64,000 nt of DNA from Burkholderia sp. Ax-1724 (GTDB lineage: Bacteria; Pseudomonadota; Gammaproteobacteria; Burkholderiales; Burkholderiaceae). Both the position numbers and the translations under genes were made by a program. The number at the start of each line of letters is the position of its first letter. The first letter of the stretch is position 1. The notes under the pieces are model-generated. The model was not told the DNA's origin. It was given only the letters and a program-made list of their open reading frames with translations, and ran no database searches. The DNA is taken from positions 213,484 through 277,483 of the forward strand of contig NZ_VWWL01000005.1 of assembly GCF_011752995.1 (NCBI RefSeq), in the 5' to 3' direction. Of this stretch, positions 42,844 through 50,532 are shown piece by piece.

Positions 42844-43249
42844 GCGTTTTCTCGCGGGGCGGGCCGCCGCCCGAACGGCGCCGCCGATTACCGCGCGGTC
42901 TTGCACCTTGCACGCGCAGCGGCGCATCGCCGGTCATGCCCGTGTGCCGACCGACGCGAACGCGCATCGGCTCGTACCGCGCGACATGGCGCAGCGCGCA
43001 ACACACGCTTCGAACGCCACGCGTTGCTCCATTCGCTGCGCATCGCGCATGCCTCTCCAGGCCCCGTCCTGTATTTGAGATAGAGCCTGGCAATCCCAGG
43101 TGATAATCGCCAGCTTCGTCTTTTATCGCCTCCGTTTTTATTCGGCCGATACCGTATGAATCCAATGCCGCTGGGCTGTTTCCGCGCATGCGAGGTCTCG
43201 CGCATGCGCCGCTTCGCGCGCGAGGCCGCACGCGCGCCGGGCGTCGCTA

Positions 43250-44233
43250 ATGGCCGCCCCGTTCCGGCTGGGCAGCGGACTGGCAAGCGGCTCGCTGCGA
43301 TTCGTCACGCGTCGTACCGCGTTATCGCTCGCGTTGGGCGCGGCGTGCGGCACCGCCGTCGTGGCCGTTGGCGCGGGTATCGCGATCGGCATGCACTGGC
43401 CGGTTCATGAGGCCGCTGTCGTCCCGCAGGAAAATCACGTCGAACGCGACTACCGGATCGCGCAACTCGGCGAACTGAACGCGTCGGTCGCGCAGATCGA
43501 ACCGCGGATTGCGCGGCTCACCGCCGAGGTCGATACGCTGCGCGACTTCGAAACGCGTTTGAGCACGCTGCAGCCGACCCGGCGCCCGGCCATGCCACGC
43601 TCCGCCGCGCCGGCCAGTGCCGCATCGGATGGCGAATCCGACATGTCCGCCACCGACGGCGAAGGCGGTCCCGCATTGCCGCCGCGCCGCTGCGATGAAC
43701 TTGCCGGGCAGGCACGCGGCCGTGCCGATGCGCAGCGCACGCGCGAGCAACTGAGCTGCATCGACGCGACGCTGTCGCAACTGGAACGGCAGACGGCCCG
43801 GCATGCCGTCGTCTATGCCGCGTTTCCCGGCCGCATGCCGGTCGACGGAGCGCGCTTCGGCTCGCCGTTCGGCAATCGCAGCGACCCGTTCACGCATCGT
43901 TTGAGTTTCCATCCCGGCGTCGATCTGGTCGCCGGCACGGGGACGCCGATCCTCGCGGCCGCCGGCGGCCGCGTCATCTTCGCCGGCGAAAAATCGGGCT
44001 ACGGCAACGCCATCGACATCGATCACGGCAACGGGTTCGTCACGCGTTACGGCCATGCCTCGCGGCTCGTCGTGCATGCGGGCGAACTGGTGCTGCCGCG
44101 ACAGCATATCGGTGATGTCGGCTCGACCGGCCGCTCGACCGGTCCGCATCTGCATTTCGAAGTACGGGTCAATGGCGAGGTCGTCAATCCCGTCGCTTAT
44201 CTCGCGCTGTTTGCGCCGCCGGCTCATGGTTAA
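43250..44233 (+). CDS. M23-family peptidoglycan metallopeptidase, membrane-anchored
   Basis: 327 residues. TM segment near residues 24-46 (LSLALGAACGTAVVAVGAGI), a coiled-coil/linker region (LNASVAQIEPRIARLTAEVD), then an M23 (LytM) domain: zinc ligands in SFHPGVDLVAGTGTPILAAA and in TGPHLHFEVRVNGEVVNP, with YGNAIDIDHGNGFVTRYGHA between. The motifs are intact, so it is probably an active endopeptidase in the periplasm. It is followed by a coupled coiled-coil protein and a bactofilin. Confidence 0.9.
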   Translation: MAAPFRLGSGLASGSLRFVTRRTALSLALGAACGTAVVAVGAGIAIGMHWPVHEAAVVPQENHVERDYRIAQLGELNASVAQIEPRIARLTAEVDTLRDFETRLSTLQPTRRPAMPRSAAPASAASDGESDMSATDGEGGPALPPRRCDELAGQARGRADAQRTREQLSCIDATLSQLERQTARHAVVYAAFPGRMPVDGARFGSPFGNRSDPFTHRLSFHPGVDLVAGTGTPILAAAGGRVIFAGEKSGYGNAIDIDHGNGFVTRYGHASRLVVHAGELVLPRQHIGDVGSTGRSTGPHLHFEVRVNGEVVNPVAYLALFAPPAHG

Positions 44234-44633
44234 GCGGCGCATGGGCGGTCACACCTCGCGCGTGACGATGAGTTTGAGCCGCCACGGCTATACGCTGCGT
44301 CCCACGCGGCCGCTGGCGTGGCGCATGGCCGTCTGGGCCGTGGTCTGCATGCTGAGCGCGTGTGCCGGCGCGTTCGCGCTGAAGGCGTGGCAGATGGGCC
44401 AGGCTCGCGGGCCGCACGAGCCGTGCGATCGATGCGCCGTGGCGAGCGCGGACGCCGGCAGCCGGCAGGCGGAAGTGCTTCGCCTGAGGCTCGCGCTGGC
44501 CGAAGAGTCGGCGGCGCGCGGCGCGGTGCAGAAGACGGCCGACAGCGCCGCCGCCGAGGTCGCGAGGCTCGGCGCCGAGCTGGCGTTTCTGCGCGAGCAG
44601 GGCACCGCCCGCGCGACGGCGCCGCGTCGCTGA
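44226..44633 (+). CDS. Single-pass membrane protein with a coiled coil
   Basis: 135 residues from ATG 44226, overlapping the M23 stop by 8 bases (ATG 44241 is an alternative). One TM segment (AWRMAVWAVVCMLSACAGAF) near residues 31-52, then a C-x-x-C (EPCDRCAVAS) and a heptad-like helix (QAEVLRLRLALAEESAARGA, AAAEVARLGAELAFLREQG). No family recognised. Its position suggests a scaffold or adaptor between the peptidase and the bactofilin. Confidence 0.65.
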   Translation: MVKRRMGGHTSRVTMSLSRHGYTLRPTRPLAWRMAVWAVVCMLSACAGAFALKAWQMGQARGPHEPCDRCAVASADAGSRQAEVLRLRLALAEESAARGAVQKTADSAAAEVARLGAELAFLREQGTARATAPRR

Positions 44634-44747
44634 GCGAAACAATGCACGGCTGCCGCAGAGGCGCGGCATGACCATGATGCCGTGCTGTAGTGGAGTCGAG
44701 TCGCCGTCGCCAAAGCCTGAGCGGCGGCTTTTTTCGGGGAAACCGTG

Positions 44748-45242
44748 ATGTTCAGCAAGAAAAAAAACGCAGGTATCGAGCGCTCGAGGCTTGCCACGTT
44801 GATCGCAGAAGACGTGCGAATTACCGGCGATCTTCAGTTCAGCGAGGGGTTGCGCATGGACGGCCATATCAAAGGCAACGTCAGCGGCGCGGCCGGCAGT
44901 CAGACCTTGCTCGTCCTGAGCGATCGAGGCTCGATCGAGGGCAACGTGCACTGCTATGACGTGGTGGTCAATGGCCGGATCGTGGGCGATCTGACGGCCG
45001 ATCACTTCGTCGAACTGCAGGGTAATGCGCATGTGACCGGCAATATCTATTACCAGCAGTTGCAGATGGATTGCGGCGCTTCGGTCGAAGGCAAGCTCAA
45101 GAAATGCGAGCCGGCTCAGCCGCTGCTGGCACGTCCGGCCGCAGGCAGCGAACCGGTGCGGGTCATGCTGCGCGAGAGCGAACCTCGCGAAGTTCGCCCC
45201 GCCGAACTCAAACCGTCTCCGTCGAAGGCTGAGCGGGGGTGA
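44748..45242 (+). CDS. Bactofilin (polymer-forming cytoskeletal protein)
   Basis: 164 residues. Central beta-helix of the DUF583 type: TLIAEDVRITGDLQFSEGLR, MDGHIKGNVSG, SDRGSIEGNVHCYDVVVNGR, IVGDLTADHFVELQGNAHVT, GNIYYQQLQMDCGASVEGKL, flanked by a basic N terminus (FSKKKNAGIERSR) and a disordered Pro/Glu-rich C terminus. Bactofilins polymerise without nucleotide and localise M23 peptidases in cell-shape systems (CcmA with Csd1 in Helicobacter). The M23 gene two positions upstream fits that partnership. GTG 44745 is an alternative start. Confidence 0.9.
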   Translation: MFSKKKNAGIERSRLATLIAEDVRITGDLQFSEGLRMDGHIKGNVSGAAGSQTLLVLSDRGSIEGNVHCYDVVVNGRIVGDLTADHFVELQGNAHVTGNIYYQQLQMDCGASVEGKLKKCEPAQPLLARPAAGSEPVRVMLRESEPREVRPAELKPSPSKAERG

Positions 45243-45267
45243 TGCCGGGCCTGGTGTCCGCACGCCT

Positions 45268-45489
45268 CGCCGGGCGTCTCCTTCGGCTGACGCAGCACGC
45301 GCACGGCGCGGTGTGCCGACGCACTGACGCACCGATGCACCGATGCACCGATGCACCGATGCACTGACGCACCGATGCACTGACGCACCGCGCCCGAGCG
45401 TGGCGAGCATGTCACGCTCGACGCTCGGCCGCCTGAACGGGAGCACGATCCAGCCGCTCGCGAGCAGCAGGTCACCGGCGAAGACGAAC
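45268..45489. repeat. Direct repeat copy 1: fragment of the 7TM-like gene, with array
   Basis: This stretch is a close copy of 46901-47070 in the same orientation, interrupted by the 8-base tandem array. On the minus strand it encodes FVFAGDLLLASGWIVLPFRR and SVERDMLATLGR, matching FVFAGDLLLASGLIVLAFKL and SVERNMLATLDR of the intact gene. It is a partial duplication with no start or promoter. The remainder of the gap 45243-45801 shows no gene. Confidence 0.75.
45318..45389. repeat. Tandem array of nine 8-base units (GAYGCACY)
   Basis: Units in order: GACGCACT, GACGCACC, GATGCACC three times, GATGCACT, GACGCACC, GATGCACT, GACGCACC. The unit length is not a multiple of three, so copy-number change would shift any frame crossing it. 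The matching segment of the second repeat copy (near 46963) lacks the expansion. Confidence 0.9.
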
Positions 45490-45801
45490 CCGCATGCCAT
45501 GCCGGATTGCACCTGCTGTGGCGCTATCGCGGTTACACTGCGGTTCATGCACTCCGGCTCCACGTTCCGACTCCGTCCGTCGACCTCCGTCCGCACCGCT
45601 TTCGCGAGCGTGGCGTTCGCACGCATGGACGCTTCGCTCAACGTGCACGCCAAAGCCAAAAAACAGCCGCTCATCTGACCGGAGCACGCTGTTCCGTCGT
45701 CAGATGTGCGACGGAACGACCGGTTGACCGCCCCCCGGCTTTCTCCTTTCTTCCTCGCACCGCTGACCGGATTCGATACGGTCGTCATCGAGGTAGAAAA
45801 C

Positions 45802-46707
45802 ATGTCTGATTTCTCGGGTATCTGGATTCCGCTGATTACGCCGTTCGCCGACGGCGCGGTCGATCACGCCGCCTTGCGCGCGCTCGTGCGCCGCTATGCC
45901 GACGCCGGCGTGGCCGGTCTCGTCGCGCTCGGCACGACCGGCGAGCCGGCCACGCTCGACGCCGCCGAACAGGATGCCGTGCTCGCGACGATTCTCGACG
46001 CGGTGCAGGTTGCCGCTGACGCGACCCCGCAGCGGCACGCGTTGCCGGTACTGGTCGGCGTGTCGGGTAATGGCACGGCGAGCATGCGCGAGCGCATCGA
46101 ACAGTTGAATCCGCTGCCGATCGCGGGTGTGCTGATTGCCGCGCCGTATTACACGCGGCCTGCGCAAACCGGTATCGTCGGCCATTTCAGCGCGCTGGCC
46201 GACGCGAGTGCGCAACCCGTCGTGCTGTACGACATTCCGCAGCGCACCGGTGTGCGGCTCGAACTCGACACGCTGCTCACGCTGGCCGCACATCCGCGGA
46301 TTCGGGCGATCAAGGATTGCGCGGGCTCGCTCGACACAACGCTTGCGTTGATTCGCGACGGTCGCTTGCAGGTGCTGGCCGGCAACGACCTCGAGATCTT
46401 CAGTACGCTGTGTCTTGGCGGCAGCGGGGCGATTGCGGCAGCCGCGCATGTGCGGCCCGAGCGTTTCGTCGCGCTGCATCGTGCGCTTGCCGATGGGCGG
46501 CTCGACGACGGGCGGCGGATTTTTCAGGCGCTCGTGCCGCAGATCGAGCTTGCGTTCGTCGAGCCGAATCCGTCGCCGGTCAAGGCGATGCTTGCGGCCG
46601 AAGGCTGGATCCGCAACGAGTTGCGCATGCCGATGACGCCTGCGAGCGACGCATTGGCGCGGCGGCTCGAAGCGCTCGTCGCGAGCGCAGAGGGCGAGCG
46701 GAAGTAA
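45802..46707 (+). CDS. dapA: 4-hydroxy-tetrahydrodipicolinate synthase family protein
   Basis: 301 residues: SGIWIPLITPFADGAVDHAA, ALGTTGEPATLDAAEQDAVL, GVLIAAPYYTRPAQTGIVGH, the Tyr in VLYDIPQRTGVRLELD and the Schiff-base Lys in AIKDCAGSLDTTLALI, matching class I DapA. It condenses pyruvate with aspartate semialdehyde for lysine and diaminopimelate synthesis; a catabolic aldolase of the same family is possible because no dap gene is adjacent. GAGG precedes the ATG at 45802. It lies between two direct repeats. Confidence 0.85.
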   Translation: MSDFSGIWIPLITPFADGAVDHAALRALVRRYADAGVAGLVALGTTGEPATLDAAEQDAVLATILDAVQVAADATPQRHALPVLVGVSGNGTASMRERIEQLNPLPIAGVLIAAPYYTRPAQTGIVGHFSALADASAQPVVLYDIPQRTGVRLELDTLLTLAAHPRIRAIKDCAGSLDTTLALIRDGRLQVLAGNDLEIFSTLCLGGSGAIAAAAHVRPERFVALHRALADGRLDDGRRIFQALVPQIELAFVEPNPSPVKAMLAAEGWIRNELRMPMTPASDALARRLEALVASAEGERK

Positions 46708-46842
46708 AGCGGCGGGGCGAGGTGGCGGCATGAGGTCGCGGCACGAAGCCGCGACGCGCGGCCGTGGCGTAAAGCGGTGATCCGAAGCCGCGAAACACGG
46801 GCTGGCCGGCCTACACCCGGCACACACCCGGCCCGTGCTTTC

Positions 46843-47652
46843 TCAAATCGTGCCGGCCGCCGTCGGCGCATATCCGACATCGTCGTGATGCACGCGGGCC
46901 GCCCCGAGCGTCTCCTTCGACTGACGCAGCGCGCGCATGGCGCGGCGTGCCGCGCGGTGCGCCGACGCGCTGCGATCGAGCGTGGCAAGCATGTTGCGCT
47001 CGACGCTCAGCAGCTTGAACGCGAGCACGATCAGGCCGCTCGCGAGCAGCAGGTCGCCGGCGAAGACGAAGGCGTACAGCGCCGACGTCGTGCGTGGATT
47101 GGCGAGCACGAGCGACAGGTTGGTGCGGTTCAGCAGCGCGAGCACGAGCGGCAGGATTGTATTGAGCGACGCGAGCATGGCGCCGGTCGCCGCGATAGAG
47201 CGTGCCGGGCTGAGATGCGTGCGGCGCGGCCGGCATATGTCGTAAAGCGTGCCGAGGCGGCACGGCAGGAAGAACAGCGCGAGCAGCGCCGCGCGGAAGA
47301 GAATCGGCAGCGGATACGCGAGCGCGCCGCCATAGAGCGCGCAGAACAGCAGCGACAGCGCGAGCCCGGTGCGCCATGGCGCGCGAATGCCGAGCAGCTT
47401 GCGCAGGCCGCACCAGATCAGGATCCGGCATTGCAGCGCGAACGTTGCGCCGAGTACGAGAAACACACCGTGCCGCCACGTCAGATGCAACGCGAAGCAG
47501 GCCGACGACGCGCCGTTCAGATAGAACCCGATGGCCCAGAAACGGAATGCGACGACCTGCGGGAACATGCGCGACAGCGCCGTGGTGATGAGCGCACAGC
47601 AGAGGAACGTGATCAGCCACAACGAGGTATACGTCGCTACGTCGAAAGTCAT
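46843..47652 (-). CDS. Multi-pass membrane protein resembling a cyclase sensor region without output domain
   Basis: 269 residues with about seven hydrophobic segments (SLWLITFLCCALITTALS, GVFLVLGATFALQCRILIW, LALSLLFCALYGGALAY, FRAALLALFFLPCRLG, ILPLVLALLNRTNLSLVL, YAFVFAGDLLLASGLIVLAF) and a short basic cytoplasmic tail. This layout is that of the N-terminal membrane half of many Burkholderiales GGDEF proteins, but no GGDEF follows: it ends at 46843 in AAGTI. It may be a truncated cyclase or a stand-alone protein. Its 3' part is duplicated at 45268-45489. Confidence 0.65.
   Translation of the reverse strand: MTFDVATYTSLWLITFLCCALITTALSRMFPQVVAFRFWAIGFYLNGASSACFALHLTWRHGVFLVLGATFALQCRILIWCGLRKLLGIRAPWRTGLALSLLFCALYGGALAYPLPILFRAALLALFFLPCRLGTLYDICRPRRTHLSPARSIAATGAMLASLNTILPLVLALLNRTNLSLVLANPRTTSALYAFVFAGDLLLASGLIVLAFKLLSVERNMLATLDRSASAHRAARRAMRALRQSKETLGAARVHHDDVGYAPTAAGTI
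46901..47070. repeat. Direct repeat copy 2, within the membrane-protein gene
   Basis: Same orientation as 45268-45489 and alike over about 150 bases outside the tandem array. For example GTCTCCTTCG and ACGCAGC near the left end, and GCCGCTCGCGAGCAGCAGGT and CGGCGAAGACGAA at the right end, are shared. The two copies flank dapA. Confidence 0.75.
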
Positions 47653-47824
47653 GAAATCTCCAACACCTTGCCTGTTTTGTTTTGTGCGTTGCCGTCGTAG
47701 CGGCTGGGCGTCTGCCCAATCGTCATGAACGCTGACGACAACATGCTTTTATGTCATCCCGAAGTCGTTTCGGGGAAATCATTCTGAAAAGTCATTGCGA
47801 AGCTCGTTTCAACGCGTGGCGTGC

Positions 47825-48274
47825 TCACGCGGCCATTGTTCTCCCCCTGAGCATGGCGCCGAAGTCGCCCGCGTTGACTGGCTGGCCGGGCAGGACGCCT
47901 GGCATTGCGTTGCATGTGTTGCTGGCGTTGCGCGTCGTCGAGGGCGGCTGGTCGGCCTGCGATTTCGTCTCGACGTCCGCGGCCCGTGTTGCTATTTCGA
48001 AAGGATGTGCGAGCGCGGCAGCGAAACGTTTGCGCGAAAGATCGAGTGGGTTGGGCTTGCCGGGCGCGCGCGCGATCCGCGGCGTGGCCGTCGAGGTGGC
48101 GCGCGCGAGCGGGCAGGCCGTCGCCGCGAGCGCGTCGGCGAGCCGCCACGCGTGCCGCAGCGGCATCGGCGCAAGCAGAAACATGCGGTCCGTCAGTTCG
48201 GGCGCGCCGGACGACGCCAGCGCCACGGCTACGAACGAAATAGCGACGAACCAGAAAAGGTGGGAACTCAGCAT
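47825..48274 (-). CDS. Hypothetical secreted or membrane-anchored protein
   Basis: 149 residues with a hydrophobic start (LSSHLFWFVAISFVAVALAS) that could be a signal anchor, then an Ala/Thr/Arg-rich polar region without recognisable domain. No strong ribosome-binding site. Overlapping frames exist on both strands; this one is preferred for its export-like N terminus. The stretches 47653-47824 and 48275-48502 on either side hold nothing supported. Confidence 0.35.
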   Translation of the reverse strand: MLSSHLFWFVAISFVAVALASSGAPELTDRMFLLAPMPLRHAWRLADALAATACPLARATSTATPRIARAPGKPNPLDLSRKRFAAALAHPFEIATRAADVETKSQADQPPSTTRNASNTCNAMPGVLPGQPVNAGDFGAMLRGRTMAA

Positions 48275-48502
48275 ATGGGGTCCAACCGTCGGGAGAGGGG
48301 CGGTTTGACCTGTTATCGGCAGCTCGCGGCTTTTATTTAGACAAATCGAGATGCATTCTCGAGCCGGCCCGATTGGGCGCGGATGACGGCCGGGCCGGGC
48401 TTTGCGGCGTGTTTCAGCGGTGGATCACGGGGGCGAGTCGCGGCGGCGAATCACGCTCGCAGATCGCGCTGGCGGACCATGGCAGCAAGCCCCGGCGGCG
48501 CG

Positions 48503-48976
48503 TCATGGCAGGGCTGCCTCGGGACGGCTCAGCGCGAAGCCTTCGTCGAGCCAGCCGGTGACGCCGCCGGCCATCAGCTTGACGGGGCGCGCGAGTTGCG
48601 CGAGCCGCAGGGCACCGCGCGCCGCGCCGTTGCAGTGCGGGCCCGCGCAATAGGTGACGAAGAGCGTGTCGGCGGGATAGCCGGCCAGCTTCGACGCGAC
48701 GATCTTGCCATGCGGCAGATTGAGCGCGCCCGGCACGTGGCCCTGGGCGAACAGCGCGGGACTGCGCACGTCGAGCAGCACGAAGCCGGGCGTGCCGCTC
48801 GCGAGCGCGGCGTGGACGTCGGAACAATCGGTTTCGAATTGCAGCGACGCCTGGAAGTGGGCGAGCGCGGCGGTGCTGTCGGCGGCGGGGATCGCGGTGA
48901 CGGCGTTGGCGCGGTTGGTGACGTTGGGGCCGTCGCTGTCGGCGGCGCGGCTGGAAGGCATGGAAGTGTCGGACAT
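48503..48976 (-). CDS. Rhodanese-like domain protein
   Basis: 157 residues. Single rhodanese domain: GFVLLDVRSPALFAQGHVPG, ALNLPHGKIVASKLAGYPAD, the Cys loop TLFVTYCAGPHCNGAARGAL, and VKLMAGGVTGWLDEGFALS. A sulfur-carrier or thiosulfate/other thiol role is likely. Divergent from the FtrA-like regulator with a 136-base gap; this pairing is recurrent and suggests the rhodanese is its target. Confidence 0.88.
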   Translation of the reverse strand: MSDTSMPSSRAADSDGPNVTNRANAVTAIPAADSTAALAHFQASLQFETDCSDVHAALASGTPGFVLLDVRSPALFAQGHVPGALNLPHGKIVASKLAGYPADTLFVTYCAGPHCNGAARGALRLAQLARPVKLMAGGVTGWLDEGFALSRPEAALP

Positions 48977-49112
48977 GGCTAGGCGCGATGGCAGGGTTGA
49001 GCGGATGGCCTGTCGGCGGGCGGGGCTGCGGTGCGATCAGGCGGTTTGATTGTGCCGCTCGGCCCGTACGCGGATAAGTGGCGTAATCGTCAATCTTCGG
49101 TAACATCGCGCC

Positions 49113-50078
49113 ATGCAAAACCATCTCGTTGTCGCGCTGGCCTACGATCGGCTCTGCACCTTCGAATTCGGCTGCGTGACCGAACTGTTCGCGCTCGAAC
49201 GTCCCGAACTCGGCGTGCCCTGGTATCGCTTCGCGGTTTGCGCGGCCGAGCCGGGGCCGATCCGCGCGGCGGGCGGCATTACGATCGGCGCGCCGCATAC
49301 GCTGACGCTGCTCGCACAAGCCGACACGATTGTGATTCCGGGCTGGCGCGACGCGGACGAAGCACCGCCCGCCGCGCTGCTGAGCGCAATCCGCGCCGCC
49401 TACGAGCGTGGCGCGCGACTCTGCTCGATCTGCTCGGGTGTGTTCGTGCTCGCGGCAGCGGGCGTGCTCGACGGCAAGACTGTCACGACGCACTGGCGCT
49501 ATGCGGAGACACTGCAGCAGCGCTATCCGCATCTGCGCGTGCGACCCGACGCGCTCTATGTCGACGAAGGGCGGATCATCACGTCGGCGGGATCGGCGGC
49601 CGGGCTCGACATGCTGCTGCACCTCGTGCGGCGCGACCACGGCAGCGCGATCGCGAACCGCGTCGCGCAACGGCTCGTGGTGCCGCCGCATCGCGAGGGC
49701 GGGCAGGCGCAGTTCGTGCCGCGACCGGTGCCGCACGACGAAAGCGGGCGTCTCGCGAAGCTGATGGACTGGGTGCGCCGCCATCCCACCGAGCCGCACA
49801 CGCTGCGCTCGCTCGCCGAGCGTGCCGCGATGAGCACGCGCACGCTGCAACGGCAATTTCGCGACGCGACCGGCATGGCGCCGTACGACTGGCTCGTGCG
49901 CGAGCGCGTCGCGATTGCGCGCGAACTGCTCGAGGCGCCGTCGCCGTTGCCGATGGCGCGCGTCGCGGAGCTGGCGGGGTTCGGCTCGGAAGAATCGCTG
50001 CGGCGGCATTTCCGGCGCATTGCGCTGACGAGCCCGGGGGCGTACCGGCGCAAGTTTGGGGCGCGGGACGCAGGTTGA
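49113..50078 (+). CDS. ftrA: AraC-family regulator with DJ-1/PfpI-like domain (FtrA type)
   Basis: 321 residues. N-terminal GATase1-like domain (VVALAYDRLCTFEFGCVTEL, TIVIPGWRDADEAPPAALL, the elbow LCSICSGVFVLAAAGVLDGK, THWRYAETLQQRYPHLRV) and a C-terminal double HTH (LRSLAERAAMSTRTLQRQFR, MAPYDWLVRERVAIARELLE, VAELAGFGSEESLRRHFRR). Matches FtrA of Burkholderiales in size and order. Divergent from the rhodanese gene. Confidence 0.87.
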   Translation: MQNHLVVALAYDRLCTFEFGCVTELFALERPELGVPWYRFAVCAAEPGPIRAAGGITIGAPHTLTLLAQADTIVIPGWRDADEAPPAALLSAIRAAYERGARLCSICSGVFVLAAAGVLDGKTVTTHWRYAETLQQRYPHLRVRPDALYVDEGRIITSAGSAAGLDMLLHLVRRDHGSAIANRVAQRLVVPPHREGGQAQFVPRPVPHDESGRLAKLMDWVRRHPTEPHTLRSLAERAAMSTRTLQRQFRDATGMAPYDWLVRERVAIARELLEAPSPLPMARVAELAGFGSEESLRRHFRRIALTSPGAYRRKFGARDAG

Positions 50079-50289
50079 GTGCCGGGTGGCGGCGGATTGC
50101 GCGATCCGGGTGGTGTCAGGATTGCGCAATGCCGGTTTAGGGGCTGTGAGGTTCGGGTGGACTTTCAGGTCGATCCTTAGGTGGCCCCTCAGGTGGACCT
50201 GAGGGCAGCGCTTTCTGAAAAGCGCATCAAACCAGCGCGGTCTGCACATCCAAGCTTCGATGCAGGGCCTTCGAATACGGGCAGGTCTG

Positions 50290-50511
50290 ATGGCAGTGAT
50301 CGACAGCATGGCCGAATTGAGCGCGTGGGCGCATCTGCGCAGCGGCGGCGGGCAGAAGTCGGTGATCGCCGATGACCTGATCGCATTCGGCAACCGGCAC
50401 GACTGGCAGTTGCCGCTGATCGATCTCGCGCAATGCGAGGCGCAGGTGGCGCCAGCTGGAAAGCGTATTGCGCGAGGCTTATGATCGCGGTGCGATAGCC
50501 TCGCAGCCGCG
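50290..50511 (+). pseudogene. 3' remnant of a DUF2252-like gene, frameshifted
   Basis: The frame from 50290 reads AVIDSMAELSAWAHLRSGGG and VIADDLIAFGNRHDWQLPLI, DLAQCEAQ, like the C-terminal end of DUF2252 proteins. The expected ending, WRQLESVLREAYDRGAIAS, is in the next frame from about 50450. The 5' three quarters of the gene is missing. The gap 50079-50289 holds nothing else. Confidence 0.5.
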
Positions 50512-50532
50512 CGAGATCCGCAACATCGCCAC

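Noticed and set aside
42888..43286. A 132-codon minus-strand frame upstream of pyrB
   Set aside because: Arg/Ala-rich without domain; it covers the divergent promoter region of pyrB and the M23 gene.
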